DNA of 64,000 nt from NCBI GenBank assembly GCA_022705425.1, contig JAKJEM010000002.1, positions 136,811 through 200,810 of the forward strand, in the 5' to 3' direction. The notes under the pieces are model-generated. The model did not search any database. It was not told the origin of the DNA and saw only the letters and a program-made list of their open reading frames with translations. Source of the stretch: Planctomycetota bacterium (GTDB lineage Bacteria; Planctomycetota; Brocadiia; CAIUPP01). Positions 53,688 to 62,742 of this stretch are shown here, piece by piece. The stretch's first letter is position 1, and every line of letters starts with the position of its first letter. A program made the position numbers and the translations under genes.

Positions 53688-55291
53688 TTCATCGGGCGTC
53701 CCAGCAGGTCCACGTTCTCGATCTTGAAGGAAAGGGTGAAATCCTTCAAGTTATCATGCAGCAGGACGACGACCTCCGCCTCGGCCGGCAGGTCCCCCGG
53801 ACACTGAAAGGTCAGCGAACACTCGTCATTGCTCGAAAAGGACCCGTGCGGCTTCAGAGCGATCTCCGCCTTGTGGGCGTCCAGGAAGCGTACGCTCTTG
53901 ACGGCGGCGTGGTCCACGACCAGGCGCAGGGTCAGTTCCGACGCGCCTTGCGGCCACTGGCTCTTGCCCGTCTTGCTGATCCTGGCGTCCAGCGCTTTGC
54001 CCTCCGCGCCGGACTTGAGCGCCATGAGGCCGAGCGCGACCTCCTTCTCGCCGGCGGCAACGGTGTAGGTCAGCGTACCCGAAAGCTCCCGGAGTCCCCG
54101 CGCGCCCGCCGGGGGCGGCAACAGGACGCAGTCGAGCGTCACGCCGGTCTTGTCCTTCGTCAGGCGCGGGAAGTTGATCCGCCGACGCCACTCGTTGTCC
54201 GGCAAGAGGTTCTCGCCCGTGTCGGCGACGGCGCTCGTCAGTGCGGCCTTCTTGATCGTCAGGACCGACCCCGGCAGCTCCCCGAAAAGGGCCAGGGAGA
54301 AGCCCTTGTCCTGCTGAAAGGGGCGGATGTCGCGTTCGCCGTCCGACTCGGTTACCAGTCGCGCTCCGACGACGCGCAGTTGCTTGAAGGCGCCGCCGGC
54401 GGCCGGAGGGGCGGGGGCCTGCGCGGCGAGGCCGATGGCTTCCAGCATGGCCTGTTGCGACGCCCGCGCGGCGGCCGTTTCCGCCGCATAGTCGAAGAGC
54501 GGCTTCGTCCCTGCCCCGATGACGGCCTGGATCGGTCCGCGCGTGCCGAAGAGAAGGCCGTTGAGGACGTCGCCCTCGGGGCCGTCCTGCGCGCCCGCCC
54601 CGGAGGCCGCGTGCGCCTTCCAGAAGGCTTCATCGTCGGCCAGCTTGCCGAGGGCTTCGAGAATCTTCGGGCCGTCGAAGACGGCCGTGACGCCGTTGGC
54701 CTGGCCCGCTTCCTTCTGGAAGTTGGTCATCCGTTCCGGCGCGCCGGGAAGGGCGAAGACCCATTCGCTGCGGAACTCATTGAGCATGGCGCCCATCATC
54801 GGCAACTGCTTCTTGAACTGGCTGCGCATCGTCTGCGCGCGCTGAGCCGCCTCCGCGTCCGACGGGGGCGGCTCCTTCGGGCGCGACTTCTCGGCCTTGC
54901 CCAGCTCCAGAACGTACCCCGCGCCCTGCGGTTTCCAGGAGACCGCCAGGCCCACGTCGGCCGTTGCCGCGAACTTGAGACGGTTCACGTCGCGGAAGTA
55001 CGCCGTCCCTTTGAACACAAGGGTGTCGTTTCCCTCGGCGCTGAAGGACACGCTCCTCCAGGCGTCCACGCCCTGTGAGTCCGACACAATGCGCCCGGCG
55101 GCCTTGAGCGCCTTCCGACGGGGGTCCGGCTTCTCCTCCCCGTCGAAGGACATCATCGGCTGACGCATCTCCACGGTCACCTTGCCGGAGCCATCGGGGT
55201 TGAGTGCGTACTCGCGCTTCTCCTTGAAGCACCCGGACATTCCGATCCCCGCCGCTGCGCAGGCGGCCAGTACCCAGTTCAGAGAGTTCAC
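53684..55291 (-). CDS. Lipoprotein of unknown function, 535 aa, GTG start
   Basis: Starts at a GTG preceded by AAGGAGG at an ideal distance. Signal peptide with lipobox GMSG-C; acylated cysteine C21. Residues 25-330 begin with YALNPDGSGKVTVE, a repeat-like beta pattern found in planctomycete-type surface lipoproteins, then a helical stretch and an all-beta C-terminal half (about 330-535). No enzymatic motif is seen. Its 3' end overlaps arfB by four bases. Role unknown; secretion to the outer surface or periplasm is the only supported statement. Confidence 0.8.
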   Translation of the reverse strand: MNSLNWVLAACAAAGIGMSGCFKEKREYALNPDGSGKVTVEMRQPMMSFDGEEKPDPRRKALKAAGRIVSDSQGVDAWRSVSFSAEGNDTLVFKGTAYFRDVNRLKFAATADVGLAVSWKPQGAGYVLELGKAEKSRPKEPPPSDAEAAQRAQTMRSQFKKQLPMMGAMLNEFRSEWVFALPGAPERMTNFQKEAGQANGVTAVFDGPKILEALGKLADDEAFWKAHAASGAGAQDGPEGDVLNGLLFGTRGPIQAVIGAGTKPLFDYAAETAAARASQQAMLEAIGLAAQAPAPPAAGGAFKQLRVVGARLVTESDGERDIRPFQQDKGFSLALFGELPGSVLTIKKAALTSAVADTGENLLPDNEWRRRINFPRLTKDKTGVTLDCVLLPPPAGARGLRELSGTLTYTVAAGEKEVALGLMALKSGAEGKALDARISKTGKSQWPQGASELTLRLVVDHAAVKSVRFLDAHKAEIALKPHGSFSSNDECSLTFQCPGDLPAEAEVVVLLHDNLKDFTLSFKIENVDLLGRPMK

Positions 55292-55393
55292 GGCGTCCTC
55301 CTTGTCCGGAACTTGTGAAAGCCGGTCGTTGCCCTGGAAGGGCGCATCGCCATAGTCATCATGCCGGCCGGGCCGCCGGAAGCCAATCGGCCC

Positions 55394-55423
55394 TTGTGCC
55401 CGAAGGCGGCGGTATTCTACCAT
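55394..55423 (+). promoter_or_regulatory. Predicted promoter of the radical SAM gene
   Basis: TTGTGC (55394-55399), 18-bp spacer, TACCAT (55418-55423), 30 bases before the ATG. Confidence 0.5.
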
Positions 55424-55452
55424 GTGGGCAGACCCTGACGAGGGAGAACGCC

Positions 55453-56391
55453 ATGCCCGCTGCCGAGCCGGACCTTTCGCCCCAGGCCCTTCGCGACTGC
55501 GACCTCTGCCCGCGCCGGTGCCACGCCGACCGGGCCGGCGGGCGGACGGGGTATTGCCGCTCGGGGACGGACTTCGGCGTCGGCTCGATCTGCATCCACC
55601 GGGGGGAGGAACCCGTTCTGGTCGGCGACCGCGGCATCTGCAACATCTTTTTCACCCGCTGCAACCTGCAATGCCGCTACTGCCAGAACTATCAGATCAG
55701 CCGCAACGCCGGAGCGATCGAGGAGGAATCGCTCGACCTGGCGGGCGTCCTGGCGCGGGTCGAGCCCCTGCTCGATGCCGGCGTGCGGCGCGTGGGGTTT
55801 GTCTCCCCCTCGCACGTCCTGCCGCAGATGATGCAGATCATCCGCGCCCTCGAAACGCGCCGTCCGAGGCCGGTCTTCGTGTACAACAGCAACGGCTACG
55901 ACCGCGCCGACGTCCTGCGCGCGCTGGAGGGGGCGATGGACGTCTATCTGCCCGACCTGAAATACAGCGACGGAGCGCTCGCGGCGCGGCTCTCGGGGGC
56001 GCCGGACTACCCCGAAATCGCCGCCGCCGCCCTGCGCGAGATGTTCCGCCAGAAGGGGTCCCGCATCAGCCTCGACGCGGCGGGGGGGATCGAGTCCGGG
56101 CTCATCATCCGGCATCTCGTGCTGCCCGGCCAGGTGGAGAACAGCCTGGGGTGCCTGCGCTTCATCGCGGAGGAGCTCTCGCCGGGGGTGCATCTCTCGC
56201 TTCTGGCGCAGTACCGACCCGTGCCGGACGTGGCGGACGACCCGACGTTGTGCCGCCCGTTGCGCCGCGAGGAGTACGAAGCGGTGCTGGCCGAAATGGA
56301 CCGCCTGGGCTTCTACCGCGGCTGGACCCAGGAGCCTCCCAGCGTCGAGTTCTACTCCCCGGACTTCCGGCGCGAGCACCCCTTCGAGTGA
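55453..56391 (+). CDS. Radical SAM protein, PflX/AmmeMemoRadiSam-like (COG1313)
   Basis: 312 aa. C70-x3-C74-x2-C77 (CNLQCRYC) ligates the SAM-cleaving [4Fe-4S] cluster. Additional cysteines C16, C19, C23 and C35 (CDLCPRRC, GYCRSG) at the N-terminus suggest a second cluster or zinc site, a hallmark of the COG1313 pyruvate-formate-lyase-activase-like proteins. Core blocks FVSPSHVLPQMMQII, VYNSNGYDR and YLPDLKYSD follow. AGGGAGA lies before the start. Physiological substrate unknown; a glycyl-radical enzyme or a modification target is likely by analogy. Confidence 0.87.
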   Translation: MPAAEPDLSPQALRDCDLCPRRCHADRAGGRTGYCRSGTDFGVGSICIHRGEEPVLVGDRGICNIFFTRCNLQCRYCQNYQISRNAGAIEEESLDLAGVLARVEPLLDAGVRRVGFVSPSHVLPQMMQIIRALETRRPRPVFVYNSNGYDRADVLRALEGAMDVYLPDLKYSDGALAARLSGAPDYPEIAAAALREMFRQKGSRISLDAAGGIESGLIIRHLVLPGQVENSLGCLRFIAEELSPGVHLSLLAQYRPVPDVADDPTLCRPLRREEYEAVLAEMDRLGFYRGWTQEPPSVEFYSPDFRREHPFE

Positions 56392-56434
56392 ACGCGCTCG
56401 CCTTTCGGGGCTTGCGTCCGCCCGGCCTGTAAGG

Positions 56435-57597
56435 GTGACGGCGCGTTTCCCGTGGTCACTCTGACGGGCCCGCGTCAGTCCGGCAAGACCACGCTGGTGC
56501 GCTCCGTCTTCGGCGACTACGCGTACGTGTCGCTCGATCAGCCGGACCACCGGCGCTTCGCCCTGGAGGACCCGCGCGGCTTTCTCGGCCAGTTCAAGAG
56601 CCCCGTCATTCTGGACGAAGCGCAACGCGCCCCGGAGCTCTTCTCGTACATCCAGACGATTGTGGACGACCGACCGGCGCGCCCGGGGCGCTTCATTCTC
56701 GCGGGCTCGCAGAACTTCCTGCTCCTGGAGAGCATCGCGCAGTCGCTGGCGGGCCGCTGTGCCGTGCTCCACCTGCTTCCTCTCTCCTTGGCGGAGCTTT
56801 GCGGGCGTCGCCCGCTCCTGCTGGACACCCTGGGACGCCGCCTGCCGAAATCCGCTGTGCCGCCGGCGCGCGGCGTGTTGGAGACGCTGCACGCGGGATT
56901 CTATCCCCGCATCCACGACCGGGGCCTTGCGGCGCGCGACTGGCTGGCCGGCTACTACCGGACCTACGTTGAGCGGGATGTCCGCCAGGTTCTAAATCTG
57001 GGCGACCTCGAAACCTTTGGGCGTTTCACGCGCCTCTGCGCCGGGCGGTGCGGCCAACTCGTCAACCTCGTCGGTCTGGCCTAAGACTGCGGCATCTCGC
57101 ATACCACCGCGCGGCGGTGGCTCTCGGTGCTGGAGGCGGCCTTTCTCGTCACGCTCCTGCGCCCGCATCATCGCAACTTCGGGAAGCGCCTGATCAAGAA
57201 CCCCAAGCTGTACTTCCTTGACCCCGGCCTGCTGTGCTATCTGCTGGACATCCGGTCCGCCGCGGAGTTGTTGCATCGCGCGGAGCGCGGCGCGGTCTTC
57301 GAGAGCTTTGTGGTCTCGGAGTTCTGCAAGAACTACCTGCACCGCGGGGAGACACCCCGGTTGCACTTCTGGCGCGATTCAGGCGCGCACGAAGTGGACC
57401 TTGTGGCGGACCGCGGGGCCGAGTGGGTGCCGGTCGAGATCAAGTCCGCGCAGACCGTCGCGCCGGGATTCTTCGACAACCTCGCCTGGTGGCGGAAGCT
57501 GGCCGGGCAGGAGAACGGGCCCGCTGCCCTGATCTACGGCGGCGATGACATGTACCGCCGAGGGGGTGTGTGCGTCTATCCCTGGCGCGTCCTCTGA
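56435..57597 (+). pseudogene. Decayed AAA+ ATPase of the DUF4143 family
   Basis: About 385 codons that match the ATPase/DUF4143 family, but broken in at least two places. Walker A (VVTLTGPRQSGKTTL, from 56452) and Walker B/sensor region (VILDEAQRAPEL, FILAGSQNF) are in one frame. The preceding residues (RVTARFP) are in the neighbouring frame, as if one C were lost at 56449-56451, and no good start codon is found. A TAA at 57082-57084 interrupts the LASDCGIS helix-turn region (a serine codon expected); the same frame continues intact to 57597 with the nuclease-like DUF4143 end (SGAHEVDLVADRG, VEIKSAQ). Two lesions suggest real decay rather than one sequencing error. Confidence 0.85.
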
Positions 57598-57616
57598 AGC
57601 GGTTCCGCGTCGTCTC

Positions 57617-60600
57617 CTACAGCTCCGCCCGCGTCGCCACCTCGACGGCGGCTTCGACGGCCGGATCCTTGGCGGCTTCGGCGGCGAAGCGCCCGCGTTC
57701 GACCAGTTCGATGATGCGCTGGCGCGCGCGCTTGGGCAGGTCGGAACTGCCGGCCAGCAGCTCCATGGCGTCGAAATACGCATTGGCCTCCGCCTGACGG
57801 CCCAGCTTCTGCAGGCACAGGGCGTGGTAGTAACGGTGGTTCCACGCATTGAAGCTGTAGGCCGGCTCGTAGCCGCTGAAGTAGGGGAGTTCGACGGCCT
57901 TGAGCCACCAGGCGCGGGCTTCGTCGAGGTTCCCGCGCTTCTCGCAGATGCAGCCGATGTGGTAGTAGCGCCGGTCCGGTTCCGTATCGCCGGGCAGTTC
58001 TGCGCCCAGGTTGCGGGGCATCTCCGGGAAATCCTTCAGGATGGCGAGCGCCTCGTCGAGCTTCCCGCCCCCGATGAAGAGGACGGCCTGCTGCATCCAG
58101 CGGCGGACCCAGAGGTGGTGCGGGCCGGGAATCTGCCAGTTCGCCGAGAACTCGAAGCCGGGCAGCAGGGCGTCGAAGCGGTCGAAGTCATTTTCGTCGA
58201 GGTAGAGGGACAAGAGGTCGTGGGCGATGCGGGGGCTGGCGTGGACGGCGTCCAGGCGTGCTTCGAGATACCGGCGGGCTTCGGCCTTGCGTCCGAGAGC
58301 GCGCAGGGTCTCGCATACCTCATGCGTCACGTACAGATCGGACCCCGGCGCAGCTTCGGCCTTCTGGAAGTACGCCAGTGCGCGCGCCGAATCCTTCGCT
58401 ACGTTCTTCTCGTAGTGGCCCAGGTTGCAGAAGAGCAGGTAGTGCTTTTCCCCGAGCTGCTCGGCCTGCCGCCAGAGAGCGACGGCCTCCTCCGTCCGGC
58501 GGCGCGCCATGAGCAGGTTGCCCAGGTGCCAGGCCGGTCGCGGGGCCTTGGGGAGCCGCGCGCACGCCCACCTCAGCGCGACAGCCGTCTCCGGCTGCCA
58601 GGCGTGATGGTAGGCGGGATCGAGAGTGCACGCGCGGCGAAGCAGCGCAGCGGCGGCCTGAGTGTCGCCGAGGCGATCCTTCAGGTGCGCGAGATGGAAG
58701 CAGACGATCGGCCCGGCGCCGGGGATGGACTCGAGGACGACGATCGCCTCCTCGACGAGCCCTGCGGCGAGATAGTCGAGCGCCGCTTCGTAGAGGGGGT
58801 GTTCGCTTCGTCCGACCTGCTCGATGAGTGCGCGCAGGGGCGCCGCCGGCGGCTTCAGGCGTCCGCGCGCGCGGATGAACATCTCCTCAAAGCGCAGGAA
58901 GGGGTCCTGCGCGTCCACCGCGCGCGCGGCGGCGATTTCCGCCGCCGCTTCGCCGAGACGCCCGAGCTTGCGCAGACACGCCGCCCGGAGCCCGCGCGGG
59001 CGCGTCAGCAGCGGGTGGGACTGCGCGAGGCGGTCGAGGTGGGTGAGGGCGTGCCACCAGTCGCCTTCGCGCATCCGCATCTCCGCCAACCGCGCGCGGG
59101 AGCGCGGTTCCCAGTCGTAGCGCGTCGCGAGTTCAAAGCACTGCCGCGCGTCTTCGGTCCGCCCCGCGTCCAGCAGCGCCAGCCCGTGGAAGTAGCGCAG
59201 CTCCAGCGAATCCTCGTCGCGCTTGCGGGCGGCCTCGAAGTGCCGCACCGCGTCCTCCGGGAACATCTGCCAGAGGGCGAGCTTGCCGAGTTCCCGCCGC
59301 GCCGGGCTGAAGTCCGGGTCCAGTGCCAGCGCTTTCTCGTAGGCCGCCTTCCGGTCGTGGTTGTTCCAATCGCGCGCCACCCGTTCCGCCTGCTGATAAA
59401 GCTCTTCCGTGCCGACGGGCTTGACCTCATGAACGACCTGATGGACCTCGCGCCAGCAGTCGCGCTTGTTCGGATGGCGCAGGCGGCAGAGGGCCAGGAT
59501 GCCCTCCTGTGGGTCGGTCAGGAGCACGCGCGTGCGCTGCTCCGGGCCGATGCGGCCCTTGAGGATAAGCCGCCGCGTTACGGCGCGGCGCGGGTCGAGC
59601 GGCAGCGGCTCTTCCACCGGCGGGCGCCCGTCGGAAAGAACGCGGAGGACGGCGCGCGGGTAATCCGCGTTGCCCATGACGTTGACGATCAGCTCCGAGC
59701 GTTCGTCGGACACGGCAGGCGTTTCCGCCCGCAGGGCCGCACCCGGTCCGGCGGCGTTGAAGGCGCCCGTGCCGCGCACGGGATACCAGCGTTCCGTCCA
59801 CTGGCACTCCGTCTCGGGCGGGACGCGGTCAAGGTGCTCCTGGATCACGATGCGCCCGCCCTGCACTTCGCCGTACACCTCGTTGAGGGTGTGGTGGGTG
59901 CGGCGGTAGCGCTCCATCATGGCCGGGTCCGTGCCCCAGGTCCAGTATTTCTTTCCCGGAACATCCGCCAGGTCGGCATAGTGAACGAGACCGAACTCGT
60001 CGTCGTGGTCGTAGTAGCCGAAGTAGGGCTCGCGGGCGTTGAGGTAGTAGAGGCCCAGGGCCTGCGGCGGAATGTCGCGGAAGAGGCTCATGTCGTGGCG
60101 CCGCCACAAAGGCCAGCTGAAGGTCGTGTCCTCCTGGCCGTGCATCGCGCCTTCGTCCTCGGGGAAGATGAAGCGGGTGTTCGGGCGCAGCACGAAGCCG
60201 CAGTTGTTCCAGTACATGTAACGCGTGTCGTGGGGGGTACGGTTGTAGAGGCGGACGCGCTGCTCGACGTAGGCGCGGCCGGGATAGAGGCGGTAGGTCA
60301 TCGCCCAGCGCGTGCGCCAGATGCGGTCGTATTCGCTCATCACGACCGCCGCGGAGCCGTCGGGGTAACGCTCGTAGCAGGTTTCGCGGGGGAGATTGGT
60401 CGTGCAGGAATGGGCGCGAGGGTAGTTCACCTCGATGCCGCCGGTGGTGTAGTTGAGGCCGAAGCCCGCATTATAGGAGCGCACGCCGGTGTTGTAGTTG
60501 GCCAGGTGGCGTCGCCCGATTTTGTCATACACGTCCCAGATGCGCCCGCCGATGTCCGGCGCGATCGTCACGCGCAGGTACTCGTTCTCCAGCGTCGCCA

Positions 60601-60763
60601 GGCGATAACGCCGCGGTTCCGGGCGGCGGTACATCGAGCCCCAGAAGGCGTAGGGGTAAACATCATAGGTGGACCACTGGGGAAAGACCGGGTTGGGATT
60701 GAAGGGGTCCTGGGAGTGGTACTCCATCGTGACAACGCGCTTTGTCAGGCGAACGGGGGTCAT
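57617..60763 (-). CDS. DUF5107 and TPR-repeat protein
   Basis: 1048 aa without a signal peptide. Residues about 25-370 match the DUF5107 beta domain (LENEYLRVTIAPDIGGRIW, YWNNCGFVL, RDIPPQALGLYY), which resembles galactose-mutarotase-type sandwiches and is found next to carbohydrate genes. Residues about 470-1040 contain roughly a dozen tetratricopeptide repeats. Family members of about this size occur in planctomycete, Lentisphaera and Firmicutes genomes; function is not established. GAGGAG lies before the start. Its stop is 19 bp from the end of the DUF4143 pseudogene. Confidence 0.85.
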   Translation of the reverse strand: MTPVRLTKRVVTMEYHSQDPFNPNPVFPQWSTYDVYPYAFWGSMYRRPEPRRYRLATLENEYLRVTIAPDIGGRIWDVYDKIGRRHLANYNTGVRSYNAGFGLNYTTGGIEVNYPRAHSCTTNLPRETCYERYPDGSAAVVMSEYDRIWRTRWAMTYRLYPGRAYVEQRVRLYNRTPHDTRYMYWNNCGFVLRPNTRFIFPEDEGAMHGQEDTTFSWPLWRRHDMSLFRDIPPQALGLYYLNAREPYFGYYDHDDEFGLVHYADLADVPGKKYWTWGTDPAMMERYRRTHHTLNEVYGEVQGGRIVIQEHLDRVPPETECQWTERWYPVRGTGAFNAAGPGAALRAETPAVSDERSELIVNVMGNADYPRAVLRVLSDGRPPVEEPLPLDPRRAVTRRLILKGRIGPEQRTRVLLTDPQEGILALCRLRHPNKRDCWREVHQVVHEVKPVGTEELYQQAERVARDWNNHDRKAAYEKALALDPDFSPARRELGKLALWQMFPEDAVRHFEAARKRDEDSLELRYFHGLALLDAGRTEDARQCFELATRYDWEPRSRARLAEMRMREGDWWHALTHLDRLAQSHPLLTRPRGLRAACLRKLGRLGEAAAEIAAARAVDAQDPFLRFEEMFIRARGRLKPPAAPLRALIEQVGRSEHPLYEAALDYLAAGLVEEAIVVLESIPGAGPIVCFHLAHLKDRLGDTQAAAALLRRACTLDPAYHHAWQPETAVALRWACARLPKAPRPAWHLGNLLMARRRTEEAVALWRQAEQLGEKHYLLFCNLGHYEKNVAKDSARALAYFQKAEAAPGSDLYVTHEVCETLRALGRKAEARRYLEARLDAVHASPRIAHDLLSLYLDENDFDRFDALLPGFEFSANWQIPGPHHLWVRRWMQQAVLFIGGGKLDEALAILKDFPEMPRNLGAELPGDTEPDRRYYHIGCICEKRGNLDEARAWWLKAVELPYFSGYEPAYSFNAWNHRYYHALCLQKLGRQAEANAYFDAMELLAGSSDLPKRARQRIIELVERGRFAAEAAKDPAVEAAVEVATRAEL

Positions 60764-60818
60764 GAATACTCCTCGGTTGAAGGGTTGGGCGCAGGAGTCG
60801 TGGCCCGGTGGAGCGGCC

Positions 60819-62663
60819 CTAGAGCGACATGGCGCAACGGAAGCCGCACTTGCGGCTGCGGCGCAGGCGCTTGCGGAACTCGACGCGCCAGCACCCCGAT
60901 TCCGCGCCGGCCTCCTCCCAGGAAACGCCGCAGACGGCGCGTCCGTCCGCATCGCCTTCGGGCGTGGCACCCTCATCCTGGCACCACTGGACGACGTTGC
61001 CGATCATGTCCGAGCAGCCGTAGGGGGACAGGCCCTTGGGATAGCGCCCGGCGACGGTGAGATCGCCGATGCCGCTCTCGGAGGTATTGCAGCGGCGCGG
61101 ATCGAAATCATTCCCCCAGGGGTAGCGTCGCCCGTCCGTGCCGCGCGCAGCCTTCTCCCACTCCGCCACGGTCGGCAGGCGCTTGCCCTTCCACTCCGCA
61201 AAGGCCCGCGCCTCCTCCCAGGTGATGTTCACGATAGGATGGTCAGCCTGACCCTCGGGAATCTCGCGATTCAGCCAGTGCGCCGGCGTCGGGGCGTTCG
61301 GGACCGACTTCAGAAACTTGAAGTATTCCGCGTTCGTCACCAACTGCGTGTCAACGTAGAACGCCGGAACGTCGGCGGTCTTCTGCGCTTCGGGCGGGCC
61401 GGAGATGAACTCGCCGCCGGGAATGTACTTCATCCCTGCCGGCGTGCCGAGGGCGTCTAGCTTGGCCATGTACTCGGACACGTCCGCGCCCAGTTTCGCA
61501 GCGTTGCGGAACTCACGCCGGGCCAGGGCCGGACGGTTCTCCGCCAGAAGCAGCAGCCCGTACTTCAGCAACGTCTCCGGACGGGTTTCGTCGAGGTTTC
61601 CCCGCAGAAGGCGCACGATGGAGTGGGGGGGGACGGACTGCTCGGCGGCGACGCGGTGCGCCAGGTTGCGGATTTCCGCCAGCTCCCGAACGGCCTGGAT
61701 CTTCTTCTGGATGCGCGCGTGGGTGAGGGCGCTCTGCTTGCGCTCCTGCTCCGTCAGGCGGGCCGGGGGAATCTCCAACTGCACCACGGAGGACTTCGGC
61801 GCCTGACCGCTGAGAATGCGCTCGATGTCCGCCGAGAGTTCCGCCGGCATCTGGTAGCGCTCCGACGGCTTCTTGGCCATCATCTTGGCGATCAGGTAGC
61901 AGACGTTGTCCGACAAGGCGGGGTTGTGGTCCTTGGGCCAGGGCAATGGAGCGCGGACGTGCTTTTCGAGGATCTCCGGCTTGGTGGGAGCGTCGAAGGC
62001 CGGCTTGCCCACCACGGCCCGGAAGAGCGTTGCGCCCAGCGAGTAGATGTCCGACCGGCAGTCCACGTCGAGCTGCCCCATGGCCTGCTCGGGGGAGATG
62101 TAGAAGGGCGTGCCGATGGCCGCGCCGCGCAGGCTCTCGTCGTCCTCTTCGTGCGCGCGGGCCAGACCCAGGTCGCAGAGCTTGGTCACGCCCTCGCGGC
62201 TCAGCATGATGTTGCCGGGTTTGATGTCGCGGTGGACGATGTGATGGACCTGGGCGTGTTCGAGCGCGCGGGAGACGTCGAGGGCGATCTTCAGCGCCCG
62301 CTTCTCGTCAATCACTCCGTCGCGGAGCATCTCGCGGTGCATCGTTTCGCCGTCCACGTACTCCATGGCGAAGTAGTAGTAGCCCCCCTCCTCGCCGGAG
62401 TCAATGGCCTGGACGACATTCGGGTGGTTCAGTTTGGCGGCGGCCTTGGCCTCCTCGCGGAAGCGCTCGATGAAGGATCGGTTGCGGGCCAGGGCCGGGC
62501 GGAGGATCTTGACGGCGACGATACGGTCCACACTCAGTTGGCGGGCCTTGTAGACCGTGCCCATGCCGCCGCGCCCCACGCGCTGCAGAAGTTGGTACCC
62601 GCCGACGACCGCCGTCGTCTTCTCGCTGTCGCTCTCGCGAGTCTTCTCCACTCTCACCGCCAT
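60819..62663 (-). CDS. Ser/Thr protein kinase with C-terminal FGE-sulfatase-type domain
   Basis: 614 aa. Kinase domain 23-285: glycine loop GRGGMGTVY, K52 (VAVKIL), HRD 144-146, and DLG (not DFG) at 164-166, which is common in bacterial kinases. A helical linker 300-400 follows. Residues 409-612 are a formylglycine-generating-enzyme/sulfatase-modifying-factor fold: PGGEFISG, RLPTVAEWEKAARG, and a C-terminal SPYGCSDMIGNVVQW...GCW...KCGFRCA. The usual RGGSW near the end is CGVSW here, and there are six cysteines in the last 63 residues. No transmembrane segment, so a cytosolic kinase with a binding or enzymatic partner domain. Its promoter overlaps the end of the next upstream kinase gene. Confidence 0.92.
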   Translation of the reverse strand: MAVRVEKTRESDSEKTTAVVGGYQLLQRVGRGGMGTVYKARQLSVDRIVAVKILRPALARNRSFIERFREEAKAAAKLNHPNVVQAIDSGEEGGYYYFAMEYVDGETMHREMLRDGVIDEKRALKIALDVSRALEHAQVHHIVHRDIKPGNIMLSREGVTKLCDLGLARAHEEDDESLRGAAIGTPFYISPEQAMGQLDVDCRSDIYSLGATLFRAVVGKPAFDAPTKPEILEKHVRAPLPWPKDHNPALSDNVCYLIAKMMAKKPSERYQMPAELSADIERILSGQAPKSSVVQLEIPPARLTEQERKQSALTHARIQKKIQAVRELAEIRNLAHRVAAEQSVPPHSIVRLLRGNLDETRPETLLKYGLLLLAENRPALARREFRNAAKLGADVSEYMAKLDALGTPAGMKYIPGGEFISGPPEAQKTADVPAFYVDTQLVTNAEYFKFLKSVPNAPTPAHWLNREIPEGQADHPIVNITWEEARAFAEWKGKRLPTVAEWEKAARGTDGRRYPWGNDFDPRRCNTSESGIGDLTVAGRYPKGLSPYGCSDMIGNVVQWCQDEGATPEGDADGRAVCGVSWEEAGAESGCWRVEFRKRLRRSRKCGFRCAMSL

Positions 62664-62714
62664 AGTTCTGCCTCACCGCCCCGCTCACTCGCCATCGAAC
62701 GTTCATTCCGGCAG

Positions 62715-62742
62715 ATTATAGTCTTCCCGGCGAACTTCTCAA
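62715..62742 (-). promoter_or_regulatory. Predicted promoter of the kinase-FGE gene
   Basis: Minus strand TTGAGA (62737-62742), 16-bp spacer, TATAAT (62715-62720). The -35 overlaps the stop codon of the preceding kinase gene, so the two kinases can be expressed separately. Confidence 0.65.

Noticed and set aside
57545-61060. Plus-strand reading frame of 1171 codons opposite the DUF5107 gene
   Set aside because: It is antisense to a gene with recognisable domains, has biased Ala/Gly/Val/Arg composition, and no family resemblance. Such frames are expected in GC-rich DNA.
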